Of a stretch of 64,000 bases of DNA, positions 28,279-41,991 are shown piece by piece. The stretch lies in contig CAWDPQ010000020.1 of the NCBI GenBank assembly GCA_963804245.1, positions 434,001 through 498,000 on the forward strand. Reading direction: 5' to 3'. Position 1 is the stretch's first letter. Each line of letters starts with the position of its first letter. The stretch is from CAWDPQ01 sp963804245. GTDB lineage: Bacteria; Acidobacteriota; Vicinamibacteria; Vicinamibacterales; 2-12-FULL-66-21. The position numbers and the translations under genes are program-made. Under the pieces are notes generated by a model. It did not search any database, was not told the DNA's origin, and saw only the letters and a program-made list of their open reading frames with translations.

Positions 28279-29340
28279 ATGCGGTTGCCGGTATTTCGCC
28301 GGTCTCTCCCGGTGCTGGCGTCGACAGTTCTGGTGAGCACGTTGGCGGGCGGGAGTGGGCTGCTTCACCAACGGTGACCCGCGGTTGTCGGCGGCCGTGG
28401 GTGAACAGGCCGCGGACGCGAGTCAACGCCGCGAAAGGGCGGATATCGCGAAAGTGGCAGCCATCACCCGCGCTGACCACTCCACAATATTCTTCCGCAT
28501 CACCGGGATTCAGACTTCGGGCTATGTCCGCGACGGCGTCGTCCACATGCTCGCGCTTGAGCGGACTCGCTCCTCGCGCTTCCGATGCGTTGGCGAAGCG
28601 GTGTCGCGCGACGGCACCCGTCTCGCTTATGTTAACGCGACGGAAGATGGTCTGCATTGTCGAGTCGTGGTTCTCGACATTGCCACACATCGAGAGAGAG
28701 TTCTCACCGAGATAGACCCTGTCCATGCGCGCCACTCGGTCCTGCGCTGGTCCTGGGACGACACCGAGATCGTGTCCCAGGAGCTGCGCGGCATCTTTGC
28801 GATATCAACGCAGGACGGCCGCAAGCGGCAGCTGGCGTCTTTACCAGCTCCGACATGATTCAGGAACATGGCAGGATCTCGTCGTTCACTCCCTCGACTG
28901 GCGGCATGGGCGCCCGGAGCTGGTGGCTGACGCGAGCGCCTGCGTACGTGTTCGGGAGCGCCCGACTGCCAGGTCCAAGCATCACGTCATGCTGATCTCG
29001 GGTGAACGCGGTCAACCTCTCGCGATTGGCCGAGGGGCGGCCGTGTCACCCGGAGGCGATCGGCATCGCGTTCGTCACCAAGAGCAGCATCGAGATCATC
29101 GATGCCGATGGATCGAATCGTCAGCGGGTCGCCAGAGTACCGCGCGTCCCGCTCTTCCCGTGGGTGCGCGAAGACACAGAACTCACATCGGTCATCTGGT
29201 CGCCCGATGGCGAGCAGGTCTGGTTCGATACCGCTGGTGCAGGGTTGAACTCCTCGACCCTCTATCTGGTGAACCTCAAACACGGCACACGTCGTCGGGT
29301 CGTCGGAGATGGATACGTGGAAATCGTCGCCTGGCGGTAG
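28279..29340 (+). pseudogene. Exported TolB/PD40-like beta-propeller protein, several frameshifts
   Basis: The ATG at 28279 gives a signal peptide (MRLPVFRRSLPVLASTVLVS). The frame breaks near 28360, and DPRLSAAVGEQAADASQRRE, VRDGVVHMLALERTRSSRFR, EAVSRDGTRLAYVNATEDGL and VLRWSWDDTEIVSQELRGIF run in the next frame to about 28850. SGTWQDLVVHSLDWRHGRPE and MLISGERGQPLAIGRG follow in a third frame. IGIAFVTKSSIEIIDADGSN, VIWSPDGEQVWFDTAGAGLN and VGDGYVEIVAWR finish at 29340. The blades (S.DG..la......i...) mark a TolB/WD40-like propeller. At least three frame changes make it non-functional as sequenced. It may belong to the same gene family as the fragment at 22872-23057. Confidence 0.65.
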
Positions 29341-29403
29341 CTCGGGTCAAGGGGCTCGGGGCTAAGGCTACATCCCCAGTTCCCAGTTCTCCAGTTCCCA
29401 GTT

Positions 29404-29442
29404 AAAAAAAAAGCCCGCTCCATCGTTCGATGAAGCGGGCTT
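29404..29442 (-). terminator. Rho-independent terminator of the rRNA operon
   Basis: On the minus strand the 5S gene is followed by the hairpin AAGCCCGCT...AGCGGGCTT (29411-29442; the stem extends through CATCG/CGATG with one mismatch and a two-base loop) and then nine T. It is 12 bases beyond the 5S 3' end. Confidence 0.9.
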
Positions 29443-29453
29443 CGAAAAATACT

Positions 29454-29570
<117 letters not shown>

Positions 29571-29577
29571 AAGTTTT

Positions 29578-29660
29578 TGAACTGGGGAGCTGGGAACTCG
29601 GGAGCTGGGGAAGTATGACTACCTCCTCAGTGCCCCCAGTTTCCTCAGTTCACCAGTTCG
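29578..29660. repeat. CCCAGTTCCC/GGGAGCTGGG repeats in the 5S-23S spacer
   Basis: AACTGGGGAGCTGGGAACTC and GGGAGCTGGGGAAG, then the inverted-sense CCTCAGTGCCCCCAGTTTCC and TCAGTTCACCAGTTC. The same words lie just beyond the terminator at 29375-29403. The rest of the 350-base spacer (29571-29921) also has two GCTCCC(g)AAGGGAGC-type hairpins (about 29750 and 29825) and the stem arm at 29771. No gene is seen. Confidence 0.65.
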
Positions 29661-29770
29661 ATATGGTTGCCTGGGGTTCTCCGCCGGACGCGCGCATACC
29701 GCGAGGCGACGTAGATCGTCCCAGACTATTTCAAAGAGCTCGCCGTAGCTCCCGAAGGGAGCGAAGGCGG

Positions 29771-29799
29771 CTGAATATCCTGCAAACGGTAGTTTTTTC
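29771..29799 (-). repeat. 3' arm of a 29-bp perfect inverted repeat flanking 23S rRNA
   Basis: CTGAATATCCTGCAAACGGT (first 20 of 29 bases, plus strand) is exactly complementary over all 29 bases to 33058-33086. In the transcript the two arms enclose the 23S rRNA and can pair to form the long stem usually cut by RNase III. The arm lies about 120 nt past the 23S 3' end. Confidence 0.8.
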
Positions 29800-29921
29800 G
29801 TTCCAAACTTGTCCCGCCATAGCTCCCGTGAGGGAGCGACGGGGGACCGGCACACACGCAGTCCGTGGCGGTGCGAGGGCTTTTGCGGACCCTCGACCTC
29901 ACGCTGCGCAAATATAGATTA

Positions 29922-32915
<2,994 letters not shown>

Positions 32916-33057
32916 AAATTAGAAACTCGAGACTAACGCTTGCCGTTGCTTGCTTCTCGTTACTCGTTGCTCGGTTTACCGAGCCGCGAACAACGAACCA
33001 CAAGCCACGATACGCGATAGTCCCTTGCACACTGCATGTGTGTTTATTTTGTGGTCG

Positions 33058-33086
33058 GAAAAAACTACCGTTTGCAGGATATTCAG
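33058..33086 (-). repeat. 5' arm of the 29-bp inverted repeat flanking 23S rRNA
   Basis: Exact complement of 29771-29799. It lies about 140 nt before the 23S 5' end in the transcript and directly follows a boxA-like sequence (33086-33097). Confidence 0.8.
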
Positions 33087-33097
33087 TTGTCAAAGAA
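33086..33097 (-). promoter_or_regulatory. boxA-like antitermination element before 23S
   Basis: On the minus strand TTCTTTGACAAC, preceded by GG, resembles the rRNA boxA consensus (GCTCTTTGAAAAC-like) bound by NusB/S10. It sits just upstream of the 23S processing-stem arm. Confidence 0.55.
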
Positions 33098-33115
33098 CCG
33101 ACGAATCTTTCACTC

Positions 33116-33171
33116 GTAGCGCGGGACTTTAGTCCCGCGTCACCGACGCGCGGCTGAAGCCGCGCGCTACG
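33116..33171. repeat. Double hairpin repeat in the 23S-tRNA spacer
   Basis: GCGCGGGACTTTAGTCCCGCG is a palindrome and is followed by GCGCGGCTGAAGCCGCGCGC, another palindrome, ending two bases from the tRNA-Ala gene. Such GC-rich word-like hairpins are scattered in intergenic DNA. A related hairpin is at 63934-63954. Confidence 0.65.
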
Positions 33172-33172
33172 T

Positions 33173-33248
33173 TGGTGGAGAATACCGGGCTCGAACCGGT
33201 GACCTCCTGGTTGCAAACCAGGCGCTCTCCCAGCTGAGCTAATTCCCC
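33173..33248 (-). tRNA. tRNA-Ala (anticodon TGC)
   Basis: The minus strand reads GGGGAATTAGCTCAGCTGGG, with anticodon stem-loop CTGGTTTGCAACCAG (TGC), T arm CCGGTTCGAGCCCGG and encoded CCA. 76 nt. Complete cloverleaf in the rRNA spacer, co-transcribed. Confidence 0.98.
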
Positions 33249-33394
33249 GAAAATCTTGTTGCGTGAGCTTTGTTGTGCGTGAGTGACGAAGAGGTGTAAA
33301 CCGTGGCAGGTCGCTACGACTTCAACTCACGCTAGGCACTACGCAATAGGCACTCCCTTTTTTGCTACCGACTCTGCCGTCCACCTTCGTGCTG

Positions 33395-33478
33395 CACGCA
33401 ACGGTGGACAACCTTCGTTGGTCGCCTGCGCTCGCTTGCCAACCGAAGCTCGCTCGCCCGTGTGCTCGCGAGCGAAGG
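33395..33478. repeat. GC-rich inverted repeat between the two tRNA genes
   Basis: ACAACCTTCGTTGGTCGCCT near the left end is partly mirrored by CGCGAGCGAAGGTTGG at the right end, with CGCTCGCTTGCC and GCTCGCTCGCCC between. It resembles the other short dispersed repeats and has no coding content; the rest of 33249-33479 shows nothing recognisable. Confidence 0.45.
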
Positions 33479-33479
33479 T

Positions 33480-33556
<77 letters not shown>

Positions 33557-33576
33557 AAACCTACTGAGAGCTCACC

Positions 33577-33588
33577 GTGTCAAAGAGC
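33577..33588 (-). promoter_or_regulatory. boxA-like element between 16S and tRNA-Ile
   Basis: The minus strand reads GCTCTTTGACAC, close to boxA. It directly follows a GGCGAAGCC hairpin and precedes tRNA-Ile by about 20 nt. Together with 33086-33097 and 35563-35574 it makes three boxA-like copies in the operon. Confidence 0.45.
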
Positions 33589-33596
33589 CGGCTTCG

Positions 33597-33626
33597 CCGG
33601 TTCTCTCAAAACTAGATAGAACGTGC
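33597..33626 (-). repeat. 3' arm of the 16S rRNA processing stem
   Basis: 27 of 30 bases are complementary to 35549-35578 (shared core GATAGAACGTGC on one arm). The two arms flank the 16S gene and would form the pre-16S RNase III stem. Confidence 0.75.
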
Positions 33627-33712
33627 GCGCGTCCCGTGAATACCAGATCGATCTTTTCAAGCGCCTCCACCCGACTCCGCGCTGACGCGCTTCGTCGAGG
33701 CTTCGGCAGCTC

Positions 33713-35267
<1,555 letters not shown>

Positions 35268-35548
35268 TAAAGTGGTCACTCCCGCAATCCTCCGCCCGAA
35301 GGCGGAAGCCACGGAAGCAATCTCTTAACGTTGATAGCCTGCTTGACTTGGCTCTCTAACGTTGTTCAGTTCGTCAAGTGTTATGAGTGGTTCGCTGCCC
35401 GTCGCTCCTGGTGAACTACACCCTGAACGAACGGTCGTCTTTCGACTGCAACGCCACCCGCTGATACTCGACGGGTCCGACTACGCGCCTCCGGCGCTTC
35501 GTCGAGACAGGCTCGAGTCGGCGCCGACGCCACGCGTCGGAAGTGCTT

Positions 35549-35578
35549 GCACGTTCTATCCAGTTTTCAAAGAACCGG
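35549..35578 (-). repeat. 5' arm of the 16S rRNA processing stem
   Basis: Pairs with 33597-33626 (27 of 30). It lies in the rRNA leader about 280 nt before 16S and includes a boxA-like sequence. Confidence 0.75.
35563..35574 (-). promoter_or_regulatory. boxA-like element in the rRNA leader
   Basis: The minus strand reads TTCTTTGAAAAC, preceded by GG, an excellent match to rRNA boxA sequences. About 100 nt after the predicted transcription start. Confidence 0.65.
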
Positions 35579-35675
35579 TCTTGCGTGCCGCGCCACCGCG
35601 CCGTCAAGGCGCAAAAGGCGAGGACTTTTTCGGGCACTCCCCCTCCGGCTATTCCGTCGTCAGGGGAACCTTTCA

Positions 35676-35704
35676 ATATTACTAACGGGCCCCTCAGCTG
35701 TCAA
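35676..35704 (-). promoter_or_regulatory. rRNA operon promoter (sigma-70 type)
   Basis: On the minus strand TTGACA (35704-35699) is followed by exactly 17 bases and then TAATAT (35681-35676), a near-perfect vegetative promoter. Start would be near 35669, giving a leader of about 400 nt before 16S. The spacer contains a GGGGCCC block. The leader (35268-35668) has a repeat at 35289-35316 (CCGCCCGAAGGCGGAAGCCA) like that at 51269. The 180 bases between the promoter and the glycosyltransferase stop show nothing else clear. Confidence 0.85.
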
Positions 35705-35884
35705 CCCCCTTCGACGACTGACGAGCAACATCGGTCACGATATTGATCCGCGCAGAGGCGTGTGTGGAGTCGAGCTGGAGGCGGTTACGGCGGCCACAGG
35801 CCACCGGCAGGTCACGCTCGGTTCAACAAATATAGGAGCCGGTGCGGGAGGTGTCAACCTCGACGGCGAAAACGGCGTAAAAAG

Positions 35885-37615
35885 TCACCGTGGGCGCTCC
35901 TTCGGATCGTACAAACGCACGGTCACGTGATCGCGAATCTCAGCCGTAGGAGCCCAGTCGAGCCGGCCGAGGACCTCACCGGCGAATCGCTCGCGAAATC
36001 CCGCTTCCTCCCAGTCCTCCAGCAGCAAATACGGTTTGAGACCGGCCTCTTCGAACCGCGCGACCGCTTCATCGAGCGCGTCGGGCGCCAGTGCATCCCA
36101 GAGAGCTGCCGGCCGCCGGCCGTAGTGCCGGACCGCGCCGCTCTCCTGAATCGTGATGATCACCGCGTTGGCGGGCAGCGCGCTGCCCACATAGTGTCCC
36201 GTCCGAACGAAACGGCGCTCGAAATCGCGAAGCGCAAACGCGGAGTGCGTCCGCGCGTACCCCACGTAGCCGCACGCCAACGCGACCATGGTCACCATCG
36301 CAATGGCGCCTCGCGCTGGCGTCCTCGAAACGAGAGCGATCCACGCTGCGGATGCGAATGCGAGTACGACGGGCAGCGCCGGCAGGAGAAACCGCGTATA
36401 CCACCACGCGTCGAACACACTGTAAGGGAGATAGCAGAGGATCACCATCGCGACGAACGACAGCCCCAGCCAGGCAAAGGCCGATCGTTCGCGCTCACCG
36501 CCGGCGACGACGAAAGGAACGGCGAGGGCGAGCAGCACGAACGGTGTCTGCGCACTGATCGTCCAGTCCCAATAGCGCGCCGCGTTCGGCATCACGTGCG
36601 ACAGGGAAAAGAGCGTATCGACATCGCCGTAACCCGTTCGGAACGGCGAACCGTACCGGATCTCGTTGAGCCAGGCGAGCAGCGCGCAGCCGGGAATCAA
36701 CCCACCGCCGAAATAGAGCAGCGCACGCGTCCGCGCAGGGCGCGGGCGATCTCCGGCCACCGACCACGGCTGCAACATGATGAACACGAGAATAGGCAAG
36801 ACCACTGGCGCCAGGTTCGGACGCGTGAGGAGCGCCAACGAGGTCAGGAACCCACCCGCCGCATAGCTGCGCAACGCTCTCCCGCCAATCACGGCGAGCG
36901 CGCTCGTCCAGAATGCCGCGGCGGGAACGTCGCTCATCGGCTGTACGATCTGGTAGAGGAAAATCGGACTGGCGGCGAGGAGCACCGCGGCCAGGGCACC
37001 CGCGGTCGGACCGTGTATCCGAAGGCCGAGTAGGTAGGCGCCCCAGACGCAGAGAGCTCCAAGCAGAGGAACGACGAGATGGAGCCCGACGCCGCCACCA
37101 AGCTTCCACGCCGGTGCCATGACGAGTGACAAGCCTGGTGCGCACATCGGCACCGCACCGCCGCCTGCGGCGGGAACGAACCCGACTGGCGCAAATACCA
37201 GGTCGGGCCGCACCAGAGGAATGATGCGAGCGAGTGGCTCCCTGAGCACGGCGCGGCCCGCCGCGAACTCCTCGGCCTGACCGATATAGCAATACGAATC
37301 CGATCCGCCCGCGGCCCACGTCCCCCACACGATCCCAACCGTCAGCGCCGCCGCGGCCGCGCCAATCGCCAGCCAGGGCGCCGCCCGCTCCAGTCCGCGA
37401 TCGATCGCTGCCAAATCACGGCGAACGCCATCACGAAACCTCCACCACAAAAACACAGCACCGGCGATGCCGATGAACAGCGGGCGTAGGAACGAATGGT
37501 TCGAGATGCGGATCGCACCGATGACGAGCTCCACGCCACCAACGGTGAGCTGCAGAGCAGCAGCAACGGCAGCCAGCAGGACAACGGCGAGAAGGAGACG
37601 TCGCGTCGGCGTCAC
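35885..37615 (-). CDS. Polytopic membrane glycosyltransferase (GT39/ArnT-like)
   Basis: This 576-residue protein has about 11-12 membrane helices and the C-family glycosyltransferase layout. The first periplasmic loop holds GGSDSYCYIGQAEEFAAGR, where the acidic residue is expected to act as base, and a later loop has NEIRYGSPFRTGYGDVD. The C-terminal 120 residues are soluble (FERRFVRTGHYVGSALPANA, PYLLLEDWEEAGFRERFAGE). Such enzymes move sugars from polyprenyl-phosphate carriers to lipids or proteins outside the inner membrane. Start GTG 37615 overlaps the stop of the upstream gene by four bases, so the pair is one transcript. Confidence 0.8.
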   Translation of the reverse strand: MTPTRRLLLAVVLLAAVAAALQLTVGGVELVIGAIRISNHSFLRPLFIGIAGAVFLWWRFRDGVRRDLAAIDRGLERAAPWLAIGAAAAALTVGIVWGTWAAGGSDSYCYIGQAEEFAAGRAVLREPLARIIPLVRPDLVFAPVGFVPAAGGGAVPMCAPGLSLVMAPAWKLGGGVGLHLVVPLLGALCVWGAYLLGLRIHGPTAGALAAVLLAASPIFLYQIVQPMSDVPAAAFWTSALAVIGGRALRSYAAGGFLTSLALLTRPNLAPVVLPILVFIMLQPWSVAGDRPRPARTRALLYFGGGLIPGCALLAWLNEIRYGSPFRTGYGDVDTLFSLSHVMPNAARYWDWTISAQTPFVLLALAVPFVVAGGERERSAFAWLGLSFVAMVILCYLPYSVFDAWWYTRFLLPALPVVLAFASAAWIALVSRTPARGAIAMVTMVALACGYVGYARTHSAFALRDFERRFVRTGHYVGSALPANAVIITIQESGAVRHYGRRPAALWDALAPDALDEAVARFEEAGLKPYLLLEDWEEAGFRERFAGEVLGRLDWAPTAEIRDHVTVRLYDPKERPR

Positions 37616-39888
37616 CTCGAGGCGTCCGCCTCGGAGGATGCCCGGCGTTCGAACACCACAATGTCAGGATTGATCTTGCCGAGATTCGTATATCGATCGT
37701 GCGCACCGTTGTACAGCCGCGGCTCGTAGCTCAACGCCAGCCAACGGGGACGCGCCTTCTTCCGGTAGACGATTCGGTACGGCGAGTGCTCTGAGGAAAA
37801 CCACTGCCACCATTCCGCCTCTGGCCGCTGGGCCTCGTATCGCCCAATGAATTCCGGGTTGACGACGACAAACTGCGGGCTCGTCGACAACGTTTCCGCG
37901 ATCGTCGCCGCCATCGGACGGATGCCCAGCTGATCGACTCTGGGCAGATAGCTGACCGCACCCACATAGACTGCCGTCGACCCGGCTGGAATGTGCTCGC
38001 GCAGCCAGCGCTCGGCATCGTACCGGGAGTCGATGAGCATCAGCGCATCGACCGAGCTCCCTCTCCACACGAGGATCACCAGCGCCGCGACGGCAACCAG
38101 CCGCCCGAATGGCTGACGCGCTTTCGACGTGAAGAGCCATTCCAGAGCCACACCCCCCATGAGCGCTAGCGTGAGCGCCACCGGCAGCCAGAACCGATCG
38201 TAGTGGAAACCAATCACCGCGATGAACGTCAGGTAGTACGAGATCGCCGGCAGCAGCACCCAGAGGTGCCGCCGGGATGGCCCGAGCTTCCACGTGCGCC
38301 AGAAACCGAGCGCAACGAGCGCCAGTCCCGTCCACCCGAACATCCAGCGGAATTGCGGCAGCGCGTCGGCCAGCAGCTGGAGCTGGCCGTCGAAGTCTGA
38401 GCTGAACATCCGGAAGTTCCCCGACTGCCCGCCGGTCAGAATCTGCACGTGGCCGATGAAGCCGTTGAAATTGAAGGCGAAGTTGTGGACGACGGCGAAG
38501 ACGGCAATGGCCGCGAGTGCAGGCCCAGAGACGCGGCGCAGGATGGCAGCCGGACGCGAGGAATCGCCGGCGCCGGCGAACCGCCACGCGAGCCGTGCGA
38601 TGTGCAACGTCGGCAGCAGGTACAAACCATATGCCTGATCTTTGGTACAAATCGCCAGCGTCGCGGCGACGGCGTACCCGTAGAGATCACCAGGCCGGTT
38701 GCGTCTGACAACGTTCGCGTAGAAATAGAAAGAGAGCGCGAACCAGAAAAGATACGGCACGTCGAGGTTCGCCACCTTCGAGTAGAAACCGAAGGGAATC
38801 GTGAATGCGGTAATGAACGCCGCAAAGGCGCCGGCACGGGGTCCATACACTTCCTGCCCGGCGAGATACACCACGACCAGCGTCATCGCCGCCATCAAAA
38901 CCGTCGCCAGACGCGCGAGAACGAACAGCCCCATGTAGGTCGCCGTGTGAGGAATCGCCGGCTCCATGAGCCCGAGTTTCACGGCGCTCAGGACAGGAGC
39001 GAACAGCCAGGTCAGGAGGTAGTAGTGACCCGCTGGATATGGCGTCTGCCAGCCGTGCCCGAATCGCTGGCTGATTCCTTCGATGACCTGGCCGGGGGTC
39101 ACTTCGTCCGGCGCCCAGGCGAGCCATCCCCATGCCGGAAGTCCCCACCAGCTGCCAATGGCGTTCGCGAAAAGCGTGACGCCGACCACGCCGGCGAGCA
39201 CATAGCGCGAGCGGTCGTCTCCCTGAATCTGTTTTGTCAGCCACAGGATGGCCGGCAGGAAGAGGACGGCGACCGTCAAGGCCGACCAAATCGCCGCCAG
39301 GACCGGCACGCTGTGCACGACGACCGGGCGCAGCTTCCGCACGAGGATGAAGGACGGTGAGCGCGGAGAGAGATCGTAGGGCGACAACGGACGGATGACG
39401 CTCTCGCGCTCGCCGTCCCAGCGAAGCTGCAGGCGCGCCGCGCCAAGAATCTGTTGATACTCGATGCGGATGCGATGATGGCCCGCGCTCAGCGCGTGAA
39501 CGGCACTCGTCGTGCGAGCGGCGTGCTGGCCCCAGTTGTCAATGACCAGCGTACCACCGAGATACAATCTCGCACCGTCGTCGGACTCGAGCTCGAATCG
39601 ATATGGACGGGACGTGGGTGTCAGCAGAAATCCATCCCAGACGGCGGTGAATTCCTCCGCTGGCACGGCGTCGTGCCGCTTGAACGCGGCGGTGTCGGGG
39701 CTGGCGTCCAGCGCGGTCAGAATCGGATTCGTGAGCGTGACGGGATAGACGGACGAAGCTTGGGTTCCGCGGTAGTAGTGGGCATCCAGTCCGATCGGCT
39801 GCCGATGGAGGAACCAGTCCACATAGGCGGTCATGGCGCCCAGCACCACGAGACCTGACGTCGCGAGCCGAAGACGTCGCCACGTCAT
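37612..39888 (-). CDS. Membrane glycosyltransferase (GT39-like) with an N-terminal PA14-like domain
   Basis: This 758-residue protein opens with one membrane helix (LATSGLVVLGAMTAYVDWFL). Residues about 30-165 form a PA14-like beta domain: AEEFTAVWDGFLLTPTSRPY, RFELESDDGARLYLGGTLVI, DNWGQHAARTTSAVHALSAG and HHRIRIEYQQILGAARLQLR. This is the carbohydrate-binding fold with the usual W.G.l / sDDG..l.idg / G.h.i.i.Y pattern. A GT39/PMT-like core with about 11 helices follows (WAPDEVTPGQVIEGIS in the first catalytic loop, RLATVLMAAMTLVVVYLAGQ, VANLDVPYLFWFALSFYFYA). It is coupled to the next glycosyltransferase. The PA14 part may hold the acceptor glycan in the periplasm; this is inference. Confidence 0.8.
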   Translation of the reverse strand: MTWRRLRLATSGLVVLGAMTAYVDWFLHRQPIGLDAHYYRGTQASSVYPVTLTNPILTALDASPDTAAFKRHDAVPAEEFTAVWDGFLLTPTSRPYRFELESDDGARLYLGGTLVIDNWGQHAARTTSAVHALSAGHHRIRIEYQQILGAARLQLRWDGERESVIRPLSPYDLSPRSPSFILVRKLRPVVVHSVPVLAAIWSALTVAVLFLPAILWLTKQIQGDDRSRYVLAGVVGVTLFANAIGSWWGLPAWGWLAWAPDEVTPGQVIEGISQRFGHGWQTPYPAGHYYLLTWLFAPVLSAVKLGLMEPAIPHTATYMGLFVLARLATVLMAAMTLVVVYLAGQEVYGPRAGAFAAFITAFTIPFGFYSKVANLDVPYLFWFALSFYFYANVVRRNRPGDLYGYAVAATLAICTKDQAYGLYLLPTLHIARLAWRFAGAGDSSRPAAILRRVSGPALAAIAVFAVVHNFAFNFNGFIGHVQILTGGQSGNFRMFSSDFDGQLQLLADALPQFRWMFGWTGLALVALGFWRTWKLGPSRRHLWVLLPAISYYLTFIAVIGFHYDRFWLPVALTLALMGGVALEWLFTSKARQPFGRLVAVAALVILVWRGSSVDALMLIDSRYDAERWLREHIPAGSTAVYVGAVSYLPRVDQLGIRPMAATIAETLSTSPQFVVVNPEFIGRYEAQRPEAEWWQWFSSEHSPYRIVYRKKARPRWLALSYEPRLYNGAHDRYTNLGKINPDIVVFERRASSEADASR

Positions 39889-40024
39889 TCAGTGATGGCA
39901 TCCCCGGCTGGTGCGCGAAGCAGCATGCCGGCTCAATGTTATGCAACGGCCTCGAGGCGATTGCAACCGGTGTTCAGTCTCCAACTCCCGGTCGTGTGAA
40001 TCGTAGGGTATATTGACGCCGCGC

Positions 40025-40720
40025 ATGCGCCTCTCGGTGATCATTCCCGTCTATAACGAAGAGCAGACAATCGACGAAGTGATCGCGCGGGTGTCCGCGG
40101 TGGAACTGCCGGGCGTCGAGAAGGAATTCGTGATTGCCAACGATGGCTCCACGGACTCCACACGCGGAATCATCGACCAGCGGGAGTGGCCTTCCGGCGC
40201 GCCGGTGCACGTGTATCACAGTCCGATCAACCTCGGGAAAGGCGCCGCGGTGCGCATCGGGCTGGCGTTCGCCACGGGCGACGTGCTGCTCGTTCAGGAC
40301 GCGGACCTGGAGCTCGATCCCTCGGAGTACGGGCGTCTGCTGGAACCGCTGATATCCAACAGGGCGGACGTGGTGTACGGGTCGCGCTTCCTCGGCGAGA
40401 ACCGTCGGATTCCCGGACGCACGCGCGCGGCGAACCGCTTTCTGACGGCTCTGACCAACGTCCTCTTCGGTTCGCGGTTGACCGACATGGAGACGGCGTA
40501 CAAGGTGATGAAGCGCGATGCGCTCGTCGGGATACGCCTCCGCACCGTCGGTTTCGACATCGAGCCGGAGTTGACCGCCAAGCTGCTCCTCGCCGGGCGG
40601 CGGATCGTCGAAGTCCCGATCTCGTACACGCCGCGGACAACCGAGCAGGGGAAGAAGATGCGGTGGATCGACGGAGTCGATGCGGTGTATACGCTGCTGA
40701 AGTGTCGATTGACGAGTTGA
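40025..40720 (+). CDS. Family 2 glycosyltransferase (polyprenyl-phosphate sugar synthase-like)
   Basis: The ATG at 40025 starts MRLSVIIPVYNEEQTIDEVI. The GT-A fold has EFVIANDGSTDSTRGIID, NLGKGAAVRIGLAFATGDVL, the metal-binding LVQDADLELDP, VVYGSRFLGENRRIPG and DMETAYKVMKRDAL, as in DPM1-type dolichyl/polyprenyl-phosphate mannose or glucose synthases. There is no C-terminal membrane segment, as in stand-alone DPM1. It could make the lipid-linked sugar used by the two GT39 enzymes encoded divergently next to it. An in-frame TTG at 40013 is a less likely start. The 136 bases between it and the GT39 gene hold no further gene. Confidence 0.88.
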   Translation: MRLSVIIPVYNEEQTIDEVIARVSAVELPGVEKEFVIANDGSTDSTRGIIDQREWPSGAPVHVYHSPINLGKGAAVRIGLAFATGDVLLVQDADLELDPSEYGRLLEPLISNRADVVYGSRFLGENRRIPGRTRAANRFLTALTNVLFGSRLTDMETAYKVMKRDALVGIRLRTVGFDIEPELTAKLLLAGRRIVEVPISYTPRTTEQGKKMRWIDGVDAVYTLLKCRLTS

Positions 40721-40753
40721 CCCTCTTCGGCGATCGGCGCTCGCGACAGCGTT

Positions 40754-41980
40754 CTATCGAATCAAGCGCACTCGCACGGCAGAGCGTTTCCCTACTTGCA
40801 ACGTAAACTCCTCCGCTTCAAGCTGCCCGAAATCCTCGGCCAGATTGCTTGAACTGAGTTTTTGACCGTTGATCCTTACACCACCCTGAAGGTACTTCCG
40901 GCGTGCGTCGCTCATCGAGTCCGCCAACCCGCACCTGACCAGCATGCGTTCGATGGGAACTCGCCATTCCGATTCCGGTATTCCGATAACCGGCAGATCG
41001 TCGGGCAATTCCCCTTTGGCAAAACGCCGATCGAAGTCCTCCGCCGCCCGAGCAGCTTCCTCCGAGCCATGGAAATCCTTGACGATCCGCTTCGCCAGAT
41101 CGACCTTGGCCTGCTTCGGATGGAGGTCACCGTCCGACACGCGGCTTCGCAGCTGCGCGACTTCTGAAGGTCCAAGATCGGTCAGCAGCGTGTAGTACTT
41201 CCACATCAAATCGTCGGAAATGGACATCAGCTTGCCGAACATCTCCGACGGCGAATCGGTCACGCCAACGTAATTGCCGAGACTCTTCGACATCTTCTCG
41301 ACGCCGTCGAGCCCTTCGAGGAGCGGCGTGGTCATCACCACTTGAGGTTCGAGATCGAAGGCCGGCATGATGTCCCGTCCAACGTTCAGATTGAACAACT
41401 GGTCGGTCCCGCCGAGCTCCACGTCAGCGTTCAGGAACACGGAATCGTACGCCTGAGCCAGCGGGTACAGAAATTCGTGGATGGCGATCGGCTTGCCAGC
41501 CTCGTAGCGCGTCCTGAAGTCGCGGCGCTCGAGCATCTGGGCCACGTTGTACTTGGCCGCGAGCTTCACCCAGCCAAAACTGCCCAGGGGTTCGAGCCAC
41601 TCGCTGTTGAACCGAACCTCGGTCCGGTTCGGATCGAGGATCTTGAAGATTTGCGTCTTGTAGGTCTCGGCATTGGCGTCGATTTCTTCACGGGTCAGCG
41701 GCGGCCGCGTCTTCGATCGCCCGGTCGGATCGCCAATCAACGCCGTGAAGGCGCCCACGACGTAAACGACCGTGTGGCCCAAATCCTGGAAGTGCTTCAT
41801 CTTCCGGATGAGCACCGTGTGTCCGACGTGCAGATCGGGGGCAGTCGGATCGAACCCGACTTTGACGGTCAAGGGGCGACCCGTAGCGGCGAAGCGTTCG
41901 AGCTTGCTTTTGAGCTCGCCCGCCCGCACTACGTCAACGCATCCTTTGGTGAGATAGGCCAGCTGTTCGTCGACGGTCAT
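40754..41980 (-). CDS. tyrS: Tyrosyl-tRNA synthetase
   Basis: The 408-residue class I synthetase has the HIGH-type signature as HVGH (residues 51-54, in PTAPDLHVGHTV), LIGDPTGRSKTRPPL, DVELGGTDQLFNLNVGRDIM (tyrosine and ATP site) and KMSKS (in VEKMSKSLGNYVGV), followed by a C-terminal S4 RNA-binding domain (GGVRINGQKLSSSNLAEDFG). It charges tRNA-Tyr in the cytosol. The HVGH variant and length match the TyrZ-like subgroup. It converges with the GT2 gene. Repeat copy 4 lies at its 5' side, so its promoter is probably within 41981-42117. Confidence 0.97.
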   Translation of the reverse strand: MTVDEQLAYLTKGCVDVVRAGELKSKLERFAATGRPLTVKVGFDPTAPDLHVGHTVLIRKMKHFQDLGHTVVYVVGAFTALIGDPTGRSKTRPPLTREEIDANAETYKTQIFKILDPNRTEVRFNSEWLEPLGSFGWVKLAAKYNVAQMLERRDFRTRYEAGKPIAIHEFLYPLAQAYDSVFLNADVELGGTDQLFNLNVGRDIMPAFDLEPQVVMTTPLLEGLDGVEKMSKSLGNYVGVTDSPSEMFGKLMSISDDLMWKYYTLLTDLGPSEVAQLRSRVSDGDLHPKQAKVDLAKRIVKDFHGSEEAARAAEDFDRRFAKGELPDDLPVIGIPESEWRVPIERMLVRCGLADSMSDARRKYLQGGVRINGQKLSSSNLAEDFGQLEAEEFTLQVGKRSAVRVRLIR

Positions 41981-41991
41981 CGTGTGTCATT

